A stretch of DNA of 64,000 nt from Lentisphaeria bacterium (GCA_022009855.1 CP091727.1:1426001-1490000); one strand, 5' to 3'; shown: positions 20,195 through 32,084, numbered from the stretch's first letter. Notes: a model not told the origin generated them from the sequence alone. Numbers and translations are program-made.

Positions 20195-21080
20195 ATGAAG
20201 GAAGCGATGTTTTACCGGCGTGAGGAGGCGGAGCAGCTCCGCTGCACCCTCTGCCCGCGCAGCTGCCGGATTGCGCCGGGCAAATGCGGATACTGCGGCG
20301 TGCGGCGCAACTCCGGCGGACGGCTTGAAGCGCTCACCTGGTGCCGCCCGGCGGCGGTGCAGATCGATCCGATCGAGAAGAAGCCTCTGGCCTTTTTCCT
20401 GCCCGGCTCGCGCACCTTTTCGCTCGGCACCTTCGGCTGCAACCTCGGGTGCGTCTTCTGTCAGAACGACGAGCTCTCGCGGGGAGCTATCCGCCGGGAT
20501 TCCGCGAACGGGAGGTGGCGCCGGAGGAGATCGTCGAAGCGGCGCTCCGCCACGGCTGCCGTTCGGTGGCGTTCACCTACAACGAACCGACGGTTTTTCT
20601 CGAATACGCCCTCGCTGTCGCCCGTCTGGCGAAGGAGGCGAATCTCGCGACGGTGCTGGTCAGCAACGGCTGGATCAATCCGGAGCCGATGCGTGAACTC
20701 TATCCTCTCATCGACGCCGCCAACATCGATATGAAGGGGTTCAGCGAGAGCTTCTACCGGGAGCTCTGCGGCGGAACCCCTTGCGCCGGTGCTCCGGTCG
20801 ATGGAGTACTTCCACCGGGAGCTCGGACACCATCTGGAGATCACCAATCTGGTGATTCCGGGCCGGAACGATTCCCCGGAGATGATCGACGCCTTTCTCG
20901 ACTGGGCGGAGGGAGAAGCTCGATCGGAAGGTACCGATCCACTTCACCGCCTTCCATCCGGCGTACCGGCTGTTCGATCGGCCGACGCCGCCGGAGCTGC
21001 TGCGGAAGATCCGCGACCACGCCCGTGACCGGGGGTTCTCCCGGATCCGGCTCGGAAACATTCCGGATCCGGAGGCCTGA
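20195..21080 (+). CDS. Radical SAM protein, AmmeMemoRadiSam/PflA-like, frameshifted
   Basis: An AGAGG site precedes the ATG. The N terminus has a four-cysteine motif (CTLCPRSCRI, CGYCGV), as in AmrS-type enzymes. The radical-SAM cluster motif lies in GTFGCNLGCVFCQND. The frame changes near 20480, 20780 and 20920. The segments between give VAFTYNEPTVFLEY, NIDMKGFSESFYRELCGG, EITNLVIPGRNDSPEMID and the ending FSRIRLGNIPDPEA, all typical of the family. Joined length is about 295 residues. It uses a 4Fe-4S cluster and S-adenosylmethionine; the substrate in this family is not settled. No AmmeMemo partner genes are in the window. Confidence 0.88.
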
Positions 21081-21081
21081 G

Positions 21082-22023
21082 TCAGCGCGAGACCTCGAGA
21101 GAACAGCGCCAGCTCTGCCGTCCGCCCGGCGCGACCGAAAAGCGGCGGAAGGGTTCGAGCGAGAAGAACTTCTTCGGATGCTTCCAGAACACCGCCCGGT
21201 CCATGGCGGGGGAGCATTGGAGCATGACGCTGTTGCAGAGCGGCGAAAAGTTTCCGGCGGTGATGCCGGTGCCGGAGCAGGTGGATTCCGTACTTTCCCC
21301 GCGGCGGCAATGCTCTCCCGTGCCTTGCCCGGCAACTGGAACCAGCTTTCGTTGAATCCCGGTGCGATATCGAAGAAGGGATGGGCGTAGAGTTCGGTGT
21401 CAATTCGGCGGCGGCCGGTGTTGGCGAGGGTGAACTCATATTCGGCGGGGCTGTCGCCCGGCCGCAGGGTCAGTGTCACGGTCAACTCGTAGGAGTAACC
21501 GGCGTGATCGCCGGAGTTCTGTTGGCAGATGATGCGGATGGTTCCACCGGAGCTCTCCACCGAGGTCTGCCACGGGAAGAGTTCGACCGGGCGGGTTTCA
21601 AACCGCCCCGCGCCGTGCTCCCGGACGACGCCGACGCCGATCTGGAGCCGGGAGGAGTGCCCGGGCAGCTCTCCTGCTTCCAGTTCGAGGGTAGGGGTAG
21701 AATTCGAACGGGCAGCCGTAGGCGGGCAGACGGTGGTGGATGGAGCGGGTCCGGAGGATGCTCGTTTCCGCGCCCTGCGGAATCAGGCTCCGGACCCAGC
21801 CGGCGAGCAGGAAACGGCAACCGGTCGAACGCACGTCGCGCGGCAGTGACGCGTCGACCACCTCGACCCGGAACGTGCCGGTGTCGAACCACTGCGCCGC
21901 CGGCGGCGGCGGCTCCGGCGGCGTGCTCCGGCAGCCGGAGAGCAGCAGAATCCCGAGAAGTCCGGCAATACTCAACATGCACGAAATCAACCGCTTTCCC
22001 GTCACCTTTCCCCGATCCGGCAT
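21082..22023 (-). CDS. Lipoprotein with aldose-epimerase-like fold, frameshifted
   Basis: The protein starts with a lipoprotein signal ending LLGILLLSGC; the start could be 22023 or the internal ATG at 21978. After the acylated cysteine comes a proline-rich linker. A beta-sandwich follows that resembles galactose mutarotase-type domains (YSYELTVTLTLRPGDSPAEYEF, TELYAHPFFDI). The frame changes near 21670 and near 21300; the corrected ending is FFSLEPFRRFSVAPGG... to a TGA at 21082. Joined length is about 310 residues. It would sit in a cell membrane, and a sugar-ring-related role is possible. It ends one base from the convergent radical-SAM gene. Confidence 0.65.
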
Positions 22024-22058
22024 TTTCCCGTCACCTTTCCGTTACTTCCCCGTTATTT
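22003..22058. repeat. Cluster of CCGTCACCTTTCC/CCGTTACTTCC repeats
   Basis: Two copies of CCCGTCACCTTTCC flank a variant spacer, followed by CCGTTACTTCC and CCGTTATTTGA. The cluster overlaps the proposed start of the lipoprotein gene. It is related to the repeats at 12958-12991 and 28400-28482. Confidence 0.45.
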
Positions 22059-22134
22059 GATGTTTCCCTTAAAATAGCAGAGGGGCGGCTGTTTGCAATC
22101 CCAATCCGGAGAAAAACCGGGGTTTTCCCGTTGT

Positions 22135-25100
22135 TCACGGCAGTTTTTCCAGACGGATGTTGTCGAACATGACCGTTCCGGTCGCGTCGCGGTTCACCAC
22201 CTGCAGCCATGCGGCGGTCAGGTCCCGCGTCGTGGTTACCTCCCAGGAGAGGTCGTGCCAGTCGCTCTCTTTCGGTACGGCAGTCCGGGAGAAGGGGTAT
22301 TCCCGGGGGCAGTTTACGGAAGTGCCGCGCAGACAGATTTCGATGTTCGGCTCGCGACGGTTGCCCCGGGACTTCACCGCCATGGTCAGCCGGTACCGTC
22401 CCGCCGGGCGTTCGTTCAGTGCAACCTTGAAACAGGGGGAGAGGTATCCGTCATACCCCTTGAGCACCATGGAAACCCTCCCCTCCGCGGCGTCGCCGGG
22501 ATCCCAGAGGATGGAGGAGGGTGAACCGCTGCCGGTGTGGAAGCGGTACCCCAGACTCTCCCACAGCATGGTCGGCATGTGCGGGAACATCTTTTCGCCC
22601 CGGACGGAATACGCCACGCCGAGAATTTCAAAGGAGGTGTCGAGGGCGGGGCGGACAAAATTCGCCGGGTAGACCGCGGCCGCTCTTTCCGTCGCCGGAG
22701 CGTCGTTGAGCCGGAACGTGAGATTCCGGTGGAAACGATTCGCCTGCGGCAAAGGATTTTTTCATCAAAATAGGTTGCAACAAAGAAAACCCGATCCATC
22801 TGAACGTCGCGGGCTCCCAGCCCCTCCACCGTCACGGAGGAGCCCTTCGCCGGAAACACCACCTTTTCTCTGCTCATTTGAGGTTTGTTTGTTTCCGCCG
22901 TGCTTTGCAGGGACAGGGAGAAATTCCAGTGTGTGGGCGTCTCCACCCAGTACGCGGCATGGAAAACCGGCGCCGCATCGAACCAGTACTCGTGAACCCC
23001 CTGGAGTTGCTGGTCAAACATGGAATTGCGGCCGGGTTCGCGGTAATGGGACGCGTACCGCAATACAGCCGCCCATCCATTTCCCGGATCAGGTAACCGC
23101 TCTGCCCGTCATGGTGGGGAAACAGTTCTGAGGCGGAATACTGCGGCACGCGCCCGTACAGGCTCATGCGGTCGATCAGTCGGACTCCGTTTTTCCGGTC
23201 GCGCAACAGTCGGATCATGCCGCCCAGCCGTCGCAGATGCACCTCGTAATGGGCGTTGGAAATCACCGCGCCGGTGGATTCGCTCCGCAGCGTGACGCCG
23301 TTCAACACGGTCGGTTTCATCGCATGTTCTTCGGAAAAGCTCTTCGATTCCGCCGGAATCAGCTCCATCCGGAACGACCGGGCGATTCCTTCCAGCAGCG
23401 GCGAAGGCGACTGCAGATAGACCGCGTAGCCGGGCCGGTTCTCCAGACCGCTGAACTTCAGGAACTCCATCGCCGGCGGAACATCCTTCAATCCGTTCGG
23501 GAAACGGATCAGCACGCCCTGCCCGTCCTGCCGGTAGACGCCGCAGGACGCATCGGCCGGATCGAGCGGATTGCGTTCCGACGACCACTGCACCCGGTAG
23601 AAATTGTCTCGGTAATGGGTATTGTTGCCCAGGTAGGGGTGGCGCGGCAGCGGCAGAATCTCCCCGTAAATGCGGTCGGCCATGACGCCGTCGAAGGTGT
23701 TGGCCTTCCAGGAAGAGTTGCGGGCGGGCGCGCCCAGAAACCAGTAGGTGTACTCCCCGCCGGGCGTGCCGGAGAGTGTGCCCCGCACCTCCGCCTTCTC
23801 TTTGCCGCAGAGGTATTCAAGCATTACCCGCCCCCGGGCGTTGGAGAAGGTGGTCGTGACGGCAACTGCGCCGGGCCGTTTCTCCGCTTTGACGGAAATT
23901 TCCGGCATATTGTTGCGGGCGAAGATCAGATCGGTTTTTTCCAGCAGGGGGTTGCCCTCCCGGTTTTTCAGCCATTCCAGCTGCCCGCTTTTGCGCCCGA
24001 TCGCGAGCGAGTAGTTCCCGGTGTGAACTTCGTAACGGTCCGGGAACGCCCGGAGTTCAGGTTCCGCCGCCGGTACGGCGGGAACCGGGGAGGAGACGTT
24101 ACCGGAACCGGTTTCCGGAGCGCAGGAGGCGATCACCCGCACGCCGAACGGCGGGAGCTTCACCGGAAAATCCGCGAGGCGGGCGGCGTTTCCTTTCAGA
24201 ATGACCGAATCGTCCAGCAGATCCACGAACGCATAGCTGTCGCGTTTCAGAAACGACACCTTCTCAGGAGCAATCCAGAGGTTCGCCGTCAACGGCCGGT
24301 TGGAGAAGTTGATGAGCCCGATGCTGCACTGCTTCCCGTCGTGACGCAACACGCTCCACACCTCGGGCGCGGAACATTGCACGGCCCGGTAGTCGGCGGC
24401 GCCGCGGATGAGCTCCGGGCGGATGCGGTGCAGTGCGTTCAGCCGGGCGACGAAATCGCCGTGGCCGATGTCCGCGTACTCCTGCGTCATGGAGAGGCCG
24501 GCGCAGAGAACCGTCAGGGCGTACGCGCAGTTCCCCGCCGCGGTGCCCAGCCGCGCATACATGTCGATGAGGTCGTGCGACTGGAGCTCGTGGGCCCACA
24601 GCGTTCCCGGGGGGAGAGTTTCTGCTGCTCGTGGAAGAAGCGCTGAATATCCCGGACGAACATGGCGGGGGTGGTGCTGCAGTAGTAGACGCCGTAGTAG
24701 TCCCAGCAGAGGTCGTAGACGACGTCGGCCCAGGAGCCGTGAACCGGTTCGACCAGTTCGCTCAGCATCGCCCCGTCCGGACGGTACTTGCGCACGATGC
24801 TCCGCAGCAGCGGATTGATCAGCCGTCCGCCACGGAGGCAGAGACTGGCCCGTTCATACGGCAGCTCCGGCATGGAGCCGTTCCGGGCGAACCATTCCTG
24901 ATACCAGCGTTTTTCCTGCGGTGCGAGATTCTGCGGGGTCTCCGCGGTCGGAAATCCCTTCTTCCGCCAGTTCGGCGTGTTGCCGTACGGCATGTCGACC
25001 CGGAAGCCGTCGGGGCCGAGCTTCATCAGAAATTCAGCGCAGCGGGCGAGGTAGGCCCGGTAGTGCGGATTCATGTAATCGCCGAGGAAGCGGTTGGAAA

Positions 25101-26291
25101 ATTTCCCGTCCCGGTTGAAGGTGAGCATCGAAAGATCCATGTTGCGGGCCGCGTTCTCTTTGGCGGTGCTGCCGTGGGTCACGATATCCTGCCAGTACCG
25201 GAACCCGCCGGAACGCGCCCGGGCGATGAAGCGGCGGTACTCTTCGGCCGTGCCCACCCGGGAGGTGAGCGTCTCCAACTGGACAGGCAGATAGTGCGGA
25301 TTCCATCCGGGGATCACCGGCTGGGCGTAGAGGATGTTGTATCCGAGCGCCTTCAAACGTGGAAAAAGCGTCTTTTCCAGCCACGCGAAGCGGTTTTCCT
25401 CATCATACGCATCCGGTTTGAACTGGTAGATCCGCCCTCCTTCGACCCAGTCGGGACGGTCCGCCGGAGCATGAATCCCCAGCAGGCGGTACCAGGCGGG
25501 AATCGTCTTGTCGATCACGGTGTCGAACGAAGTGTGCGGCAATACATGGCAGTAGAAATCGCCGAGATTGTTCTGCGGCCTGCCGGGGAAGATCCAGCCG
25601 CTGGAGAGGACCCGCATCTCCACGGTATTTGCCTCCTTCCCGGCGATCAGAACCAGCCGGGAAGGCTCCAGCCGGGAATCGGAAAGGATGGCCAGCGCGG
25701 TGCCGGTCTCATTCCGGAGCAGCAGGAAGTCGCAGCCGAAACCGGTGGCGTTGAGTTTGCCCTGGTTGCCGGTCTTGCCGCGAATCCAGTACGGGCGTTC
25801 CAGATCGTAGAAATCGGCGTCCTTGCGGATGATGCCGTAGGGTTTGGGACTCTCCGCGATGGCGTAAGGCATGTAGAACTCCTGCCGGTTCCCGGTTTTC
25901 CAGGTGGCGACGTAGCTGCCGAAGGCGACTCCGGCGGGATCCCCTTTCTTCAGCAGCAGACGGGCGGTCCGCCGGATCAGGCCGGGGCAGTTGCGGGCGT
26001 CAAATTCGATGGTCTCCTCCAGCTGCCACTCTCCCGAGCGGAGGGTAAGAGAGCTTTCCCTCCTCCAGCGAATGGCGGAGCAGCTCGAAACGGTCGATCA
26101 CCTGCTTGTCCAGCTCCAGCTTCCGGGGAGGCCTCCGGGAAAATCCGTTCATTCCGGTAGAAGATGTTTTCCAGATTCCCATTCTGGGGGTCGAGAATGA
26201 ACTGCCACTCTCCTGTTTTCATGGCGATGCCGCCGGCTCCGGCGGAGAGCGCGACCGCTATGGAGCAGAGAGAAAGAAGATAACGCATCAT
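22135..26291 (-). CDS. Very large secreted glycosidase (DUF6259/GH13-like barrel), several frame changes
   Basis: The ATG at 26291 begins a signal peptide (RYLLSLCSIAVALSAGAGG). A mutarotase-like sandwich follows (NGNLENIFYRNERIFPE). Then a TIM barrel runs from WYRLLGIHAPADRPDW through LKALGYNILYAQPVIPGW and LGPDGFRVDMPYGN, where the Asp lies in the position of the nucleophile of amylase-like enzymes. A second sandwich repeats the first (KSGQLEWLKNREGNPLLEK). The C terminus is a carbohydrate-binding beta domain ending GTVMFDNIRLEKLP. The frame changes near 26120, 26010, 24580, 22990 and 22750. Joined length is about 1,385 residues. A role in polysaccharide breakdown outside the cell is likely; the substrate is unknown. 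Confidence 0.8.
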
Positions 26292-26429
26292 TGAAGATGT
26301 CCTTTCCATATTCACCACAGGTGTTTGATTGCCGGAGGGGCTGCGATGGCACACCGCCTCCGGCGGAGACACAAATCGCCCCCGGATGCGGTTTCGCAGG
26401 AGCGGTTTTCAACGAGGAAGTTCTTTACA

Positions 26430-27209
26430 TTAATGCTGTCCGGAATACCCCAGCCACTTCCGCAGGAAGAAGTCATCATTCAGATTCGGCGAGGTCACCA
26501 TGGCATCTTCCGTATTGAGCACCGGATTCACATGCAGGTCCAGATAGAGCATGGAGCATCTCGCTCCCGCCTGATGGCGGAATCCGGTCAGATTGAGGGT
26601 CTGGCCGTTGAGCAGATTGGCGCGGGAGTTTACCAGAACAGCGGCAATCCAGTCATTTTGCACCCGTCCTACTTCCCCCAGATAATACATGGCCGAAGGC
26701 ACTTTGTAGCTGTTCAGCTTCCGCACGATGAACTGCGAGGAAGCGTTGATGGGGGAGGTGTTTGTCACATACATGTATCCATTCACGCCGTAGGAATATG
26801 CCGCTTTGGAATCGGAGGGGCCGTAGTTGTCGCCGGTATGGGCCGGGCAGCTCAGTACCGGGGCGGAATTTCGAAACAGTTCATAGCGCGTCCCGGTTGT
26901 GCCGGTGAAGTTGTTGAGCGAAGAACCGTCCCGCCCCAGATAAGGGGCGAGCAGCACGATGTAGGTTTCCGTGAAGACGGAGTGATTGGCCATATTGGCC
27001 GGGTGATTGTGCAGCGTATAATCGTTGTTGTCGCCGCTGTACATTCCGGCGTAGTTCCCGATCTGCTTCATGTTGCTCAGACAGCTGGTCAGTTTTGCCT
27101 GTTCCCGCGCCTTGTTCAATGCGGGCAGCAGCATCGCCGCCAGAATGGCGATGATGGCGATTACGACGAGCAGTTCTATCAACGTAAAACTTCTGCCGCG
27201 TGTTCTCAT
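26430..27209 (-). CDS. Prepilin-type (DUF1559-like) protein
   Basis: The start is taken at the ATG at 27209, which has AAGGAG 7 bp upstream; the frame is open further up to 27239. The leader MRTRGRS precedes FTLIELLVVIAIIAILAAML. The remainder has CLSNMKQIGNYAGMYSGDN, a conserved VLSCPAHTGDN cysteine segment and a C-terminal GARCSMLYLDLHVN that replaces the usual DGH. The protein has about 259 residues and is intact. It lies between a GntR-type regulator and the 1,385-residue glycosidase on one strand, the same arrangement as the other cassettes. Confidence 0.92.
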   Translation of the reverse strand: MRTRGRSFTLIELLVVIAIIAILAAMLLPALNKAREQAKLTSCLSNMKQIGNYAGMYSGDNNDYTLHNHPANMANHSVFTETYIVLLAPYLGRDGSSLNNFTGTTGTRYELFRNSAPVLSCPAHTGDNYGPSDSKAAYSYGVNGYMYVTNTSPINASSQFIVRKLNSYKVPSAMYYLGEVGRVQNDWIAAVLVNSRANLLNGQTLNLTGFRHQAGARCSMLYLDLHVNPVLNTEDAMVTSPNLNDDFFLRKWLGYSGQH

Positions 27210-27225
27210 GGTTGAACTCCTTTTT

Positions 27226-28266
27226 TCATGCGATGACACAATGATCGGGGACCCGGATCAGCCGGGTTTCCACGGTGACACAGGGGAAGGGGCCGCTCTC
27301 GTGATTCATTTTCCGGCGGAGCAGATCGATGGCGGCCTGGATTTCGGAACGGCGGTCCGCCTGCACGAAGTATCCCGGCCAGTCGGGATCGGTGCCGGGC
27401 AGGGTATGGAAAATCCAGAGAATGTTCCGCGCGGCGGGTTCTCCATAAAGATCGACGGTGATTCGCCGCAGAATCGGCAGTTGCCGGGGGTGAATGCGGA
27501 TCCAGTCCGGCCGGTGGCGGGTGAACTCCCCGCGGATTGAAGCCTCATATTGCTCGTCCCACAGCACCTCGTCATTGGAGGCATGGATGACGGTCAGCCC
27601 GGGGTGTGCGTGACAGGCGCGGAGAAATTCGCTCCGTATATTTCGCGGCGTTGCAGTCCAGACGCGAATCTCCCGGTCGCGGCCGGTCCGTTCGAAAAGT
27701 TTGTTCAGGACCCGGTTGAACGCGGGAATGACGTTGGTGACATGTTCGGTGAAGAACCCCATATTGACGGTGGGGAGCATCGCGTCGGCGGTCCGGGGAA
27801 TGAATTCGGAGGAGCCGAAGGTGATGAGACCATCCAGATAGTTGTGGGAGAGGATCTCCTGCACCGCCTCGGGAGTGTCCATCTGCCCGGTGACGAGCCG
27901 GATGTTCCAGCCGGTCTTTCGGAACTCTCCGAAGAAGCACTCCAGTTCGTTCTGCAGCACCTGCGAGTAGAAGAAGAGGTTGCCGTCAAGCATCAGCAGC
28001 CCGACCAGCGGGGCATCCCAGTTGGCGTTCAGCCGGGATTTGGGATTGGTGAAGGTGCCGCTACCGCGCCGGGGAATCAGAAATCCTTTGGCGGTCAGTT
28101 TCTCCAGAGCGATCCGCACGGTGGAGCGCGCGATGCCGAACTCCTGCGCCAGTTCGTTGGAAGAGGGGATTCGCACCGACTGGCTTCCGGACCGGTAGAG
28201 GATCGACATGACCCGGTACCAGATCTTCTGCACCTCGGATATGGTCTGCTGTGACTGCGTTCTCAT
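27226..28266 (-). CDS. GntR-type winged-helix regulator with sugar-binding-like domain
   Basis: The ATG at 28266 gives 346 residues. The N-terminal winged helix-turn-helix reads IPSSNELAQEFGIARSTVRI and EKLTAKGFLIPRRGSGTF, the GntR signature. The rest resembles a LacI-type periplasmic-binding fold (PLVGLLMLDGNLFFYSQVL, LDGLITFGSSEF), as in AraR-like and LacI-GntR hybrid regulators that sense sugars. It is transcribed from a consensus sigma-70 promoter at 28337-28365 and is followed 16 bp later by a prepilin gene and the large glycosidase. It probably controls this three-gene unit. Confidence 0.9.
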   Translation of the reverse strand: MRTQSQQTISEVQKIWYRVMSILYRSGSQSVRIPSSNELAQEFGIARSTVRIALEKLTAKGFLIPRRGSGTFTNPKSRLNANWDAPLVGLLMLDGNLFFYSQVLQNELECFFGEFRKTGWNIRLVTGQMDTPEAVQEILSHNYLDGLITFGSSEFIPRTADAMLPTVNMGFFTEHVTNVIPAFNRVLNKLFERTGRDREIRVWTATPRNIRSEFLRACHAHPGLTVIHASNDEVLWDEQYEASIRGEFTRHRPDWIRIHPRQLPILRRITVDLYGEPAARNILWIFHTLPGTDPDWPGYFVQADRRSEIQAAIDLLRRKMNHESGPFPCVTVETRLIRVPDHCVIA

Positions 28267-28336
28267 TGCGTTCTTTCTGCTCTCTTTTCCGGTGGGGCGG
28301 CATTTATTTCCGCCAACCATCGGCCAACTTGTAGAA

Positions 28337-28365
28337 ATTATACCATATCTCATGGCAAATGTCAA
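28337..28365 (-). promoter_or_regulatory. Consensus sigma-70 promoter of the GntR cassette
   Basis: On the minus strand TTGACA (28360-28365) and TATAAT (28337-28342) are separated by exactly 17 bp. Initiation would fall near 28330, about 65 bp before the GntR start codon. Confidence 0.8.
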
Positions 28366-28394
28366 GAGGGAAGAGAAAAAAACGGATTTTTTCC

Positions 28395-28490
28395 GGTGAA
28401 AAACGGCTCGTCATTTTTCCGTCATTTTTCCGGAAAAACGGAAAAAACCGTTATTTCCGCAGAGAACTGCGAGGAATAACGGAAAAAACA
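28395..28490. repeat. Palindromic CCGTTATTTCC hairpin and related repeats
   Basis: Bases 28448-28482 form a hairpin: CCGTTATTTCC, an inner GCAG-AGAA-CTGC stem-loop, then GGAATAACGG. Just before it lie two CGTCATTTTTCC copies and the inverted TTTTTCCGGAAAAA. The rest of 28367-28656 holds no gene. The core motif recurs at 12958 and 22003. Confidence 0.5.
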
Positions 28491-28656
28491 GTCATATTAT
28501 TCGACGGAAACAGCGCGAAAGTAATACTCCTTGCCGTCTTGTTGCCGAAAGTCGAACCGGATTTGGACGAACCGGCAAAAACTTCTTTTGCCGGTTACAT
28601 CCTTCAAATCGTATTGTGAATATACAGAGATCGTCGGTTGCTCCCGGCGGTTTCTC

Positions 28657-31600
28657 TCATGGATTTTCTTCAAAAACCAGATAAGGAAATTGTGTCGTAT
28701 TCACGCTCCCGCCCTTCCCCATTCCTTCGGAGAGAAACAGCCAGCCGTCGCGCCCGTCGCCGTCGTTGTCGTTGATAATTAGATTGAACTGAAACCCGTT
28801 TTTCATCAATTGATTCGACAATCCGACCGCCTCAAGGGGAAACTCCACTTCATATATGGTCTCATTTCCGCGACGTGCTGTGACGAGACGAATTTCCTTC
28901 GCAACTTCGCTGCTGTCGAATCCTGACGGGACTGCAGTCGGATACACTTCCGCGGTGCCGTCTGCCAGGCGGGTCAGGAGATTTCAAACATTCCGGTTGA
29001 AATCAGCGAGAGCTGAATGTTGTCTCCGGTCCAGGTGAGCATCCCCTTCTCCGGCTGCACATGCACGTCGTCACGCACGACAACACGCAGTTTCAGTGCA
29101 TCGGCGCCACGCCCCAGCCAGATTTTCGCCGAAAGGTCGTCCGGTCCTTTCCACAGCCGGTGCTGGTTGGCAGGATCCGCCTGATAACGATTGAAGACAT
29201 GGGTGATCTTCTCCAGTTCGAAATCGGGCGCGCGACCGGAAAAATCTCCCGCCGGGATCCGGTGCGCCGGGTTCAACGGCAGGTACATCACTCCGGTATC
29301 GATATGATCAAACCGGTACTCCGCCGATATGACCGGAGGAGATTCCCGGTGAAGGCGCATATCCCGGGTTACGAAAAAACTTCCATTCCAGATTCCGGAA
29401 CCTCCGGCCGGGAGACGACGGGAAAACTCCGTTTCAGAACATCGGATCCCAGCAGGGGCCTGCAGTTTTATCGAAACGGCAACCTCTTTTGCAAACGGAT
29501 TTTGCAACGTAAATTTCAGCGGATGTTCCCGCCCCGGCAGCACGGCGGCGGGCGCCTCCGCAGTCAAAACCCGGTGCCCATATTCCGCCCGCGTCGCCCC
29601 GGGCAACTCCAGCGATCCCGGAACCGTGCCGACCGGGAAAACGACGATACCGTTTTCCTGCTGCAGTTTTCGACGATTGCCGAAAAGATCCACCAGAAAC
29701 GCTTCAGTCCCGTCAGTGCGGACCACCATCGGTGTTGTTCCCAGAGAAGGAGCTTCATTCCAGGCCGCGAGCAGAATTCGGCGGTTGTCGCGAAAACGGA
29801 AACAGTACTGCCCCGGAAACGGGGAAAGATCGCCGTAAAACTTCACGCCCGCGTACAATCCTGCCAGAGCGGAGAAGACTCCGTAACCGAATTTGGGTTG
29901 AAAATCAGCCGTCATCAATCCGTAACAATGCTCTGCATTGTTCGGATTCCGCCCTTTGCTCCGCAGATTGTACCAGATGTAGGAAGCCGAACCTCGAGCG
30001 AAAGAGAACAGGATTTTCTTGAACACCGTCTCCGCCTGCATCCGATCCTGCCCTCCGGCGGGAGGTTACCGCCGTTTCATTGGCGTACCAGGGAGCGGTG
30101 ACACCCAGTCTGCGGCGAAGCGGCAGCACCTGATTGTCAATGATGGAAGCATACCAGCCGAATCCGCCATGTTCGTGCAGCGCGTGCACATCATAGAATC
30201 CCCGGGCCTGCCGCAGCACGTCCCGCTGAAAATTTTTCCGGACGGCCGGATGGACCAGTGAGGCGAAACCGGTGGTGGTGACCAGTGCGCCGGGATCTGA
30301 TTTCTTCACGCCCTCATACCCCTCCCTGAGCACTCTGATGTAATCATCGACGGTGATGGTTTTGAGCAGATCAGCTTCATTCCACACCTCGTAGTAACGA
30401 ACTTTTCCCGGTACCGCTCTGCCAGAATTTCCATGAACTTTCCATACAGCCCGGGCATTGGCGCGGTACGGCTGAAAACAGAATAACCTTTGTCACGAAC
30501 GTTTTCTGGAACTGCCCATTTCGGCACCGGGTAAACGCACCAGTTGTGGGCGATGCCGTTTTTCTGAAGAGAATTGACCAGCCGGTCAGCGTATTCCCAG
30601 CGGAATTTGTCGGGAGCGTACTGGATGTGATCCCAATACACGGCGGCACGGACCAGTTTTACATGAGCTGCGATCATCGCCTGCAGCGCCAGATTGAAGT
30701 TGTAATCATTCCAGTAGCTGAAGTGACAGTTCATTCCGAATAGAAACTCCCCGGTTGCGGCAGCGGAGTCGGCCGGCCCATCGGCATGTTGGCGAGATGA
30801 AAATCTCCGATGCGCCGGGAGCCGTCCGCACATTTTCCGACTTCATACCTGCCGTACCAGACCCCCTGGCGCGGCAGGGAATCCGTCAGCGGCAGCACTC
30901 TTGTCTCGTCCGGAGCCAGAGAGAGCTGGAATCTCCGGTCCACCTGGGTCCGAAAGTAGTCTTCCAGGTGTACTTTCAGCTCCGATGTCAGCGGCTGGTC
31001 GGAAAGATTGCGGACCTTGAGCCTGAATTTCTTTTCCGTTCCCGGTTCCTGAATCAGAAACGGGTTGTCTCCGGAAAGTTTCACCTCAAGCGCCGCCGCC
31101 TGACTGCCGTTTTCCACCGCTTCCATTCCGGAAAGTTCGCACCGGTAGGGCGTCCGGGCAAAGGAGAGGGTAAGGAACCGGAACGACAGCCGTTCCACCT
31201 CCCCAGCTGCAAACGGTACTTCCACTACGGACTGACCGGGTCCGAATGCAACCGGAGCGGTGGAGATTTTTCTGCCTGCCGGGTCAACGACGACGATCCC
31301 CGCTTTGCCCGGCACGTCGGAAGCAAGAGACAGCCGGATCGCTTTCAGATGCGTCAACGGAATTTCAAAAGATCATGGATCACCAGATGGAAATTTTGCG
31401 CGTCTCCCGCGATGATGAACGCTTCGTTCTCTGCCGTGAGTGCGCTTTTCCCCTGAAATTGACTCTGCCGCGTCGAGTATTTCTGAAATGGAGCTGACAG
31501 CAGCGGGCGGCGGATACGCACCCCGGTTGCCTCCTCTGGAAGCAGCTCCGCACTGACAAGGTAGAGCTTTCCCGGTGAAGGAACGGCATTGCTACGCAGA

Positions 31601-32084
31601 GAAAATCCGGCAAACGACAGCGGCGGATCAAACTTCCTGTTTACTTTCTGCCCCCAGGAACTCCGAATTTGCTCCTCGCCAAAACGGAATTCAAACACTT
31701 CGACGCGACCATCCCGGAAACGACGTGTTGGAGAAAACTGAAATACCTCTCCGGGTTTATCAACCATCCGCAGTTGACACTGGGCGATGAGATTCGCTTC
31801 CGACGGAATCAGTCGCAGCTGAATGATACCGCTCGTCCGTTTTCCCAGCCAGCGCTGATCTCGTGAAAACAGTTCCAGAGAGATTCCGGCAGGGCTCTTC
31901 AGCTTGAGAAAAGTATATTCTTTCCCGGAACCGGATTCCCGGTCGCGCCCCAGAGCCGCCTCCGCTGCTCCACGACCACGAAGGTAGAGGGATTCAGGAG
32001 ACGGAAAGGTATTCACGACCTGTCCGGCCAGCGGCAACAGCGTGGGAAAAAAACGGTCAACAGCAGAGGTATGACATGATTCAT
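28657..32084 (-). CDS. Secreted clan GH-A glycosidase with CBM9-like tail (paralogue 2), several frame changes
   Basis: The ATG at 32084 starts a signal peptide (NHVIPLLLTVFF), interrupted by a frame change in a T7 run near 32055. A long N-terminal sandwich region runs to about residue 430. The TIM barrel begins FGMNCHFSYWNDYNFN and has the acid/base glutamate in VWNEADLLK, with Ala where paralogues have Pro. A likely nucleophile is in WYANETAVTS, and the WYNLRSKGRNPNN block follows. The CBM9-like end has WTGDNIQLSL and FQFNLIINDNDGDG. Frame changes occur near 31360, 30750, 30400, 30060 and 28980. Joined length is about 1,140 residues. It is last in the LacI-controlled unit. Confidence 0.82.

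Noticed and set aside
28971..29060. Separate small gene at the end of glycosidase paralogue 2
   Set aside because: The two frames join into the CBM9-like tail (WTGDNIQL then NDNDG), so this is one gene with a frame change.
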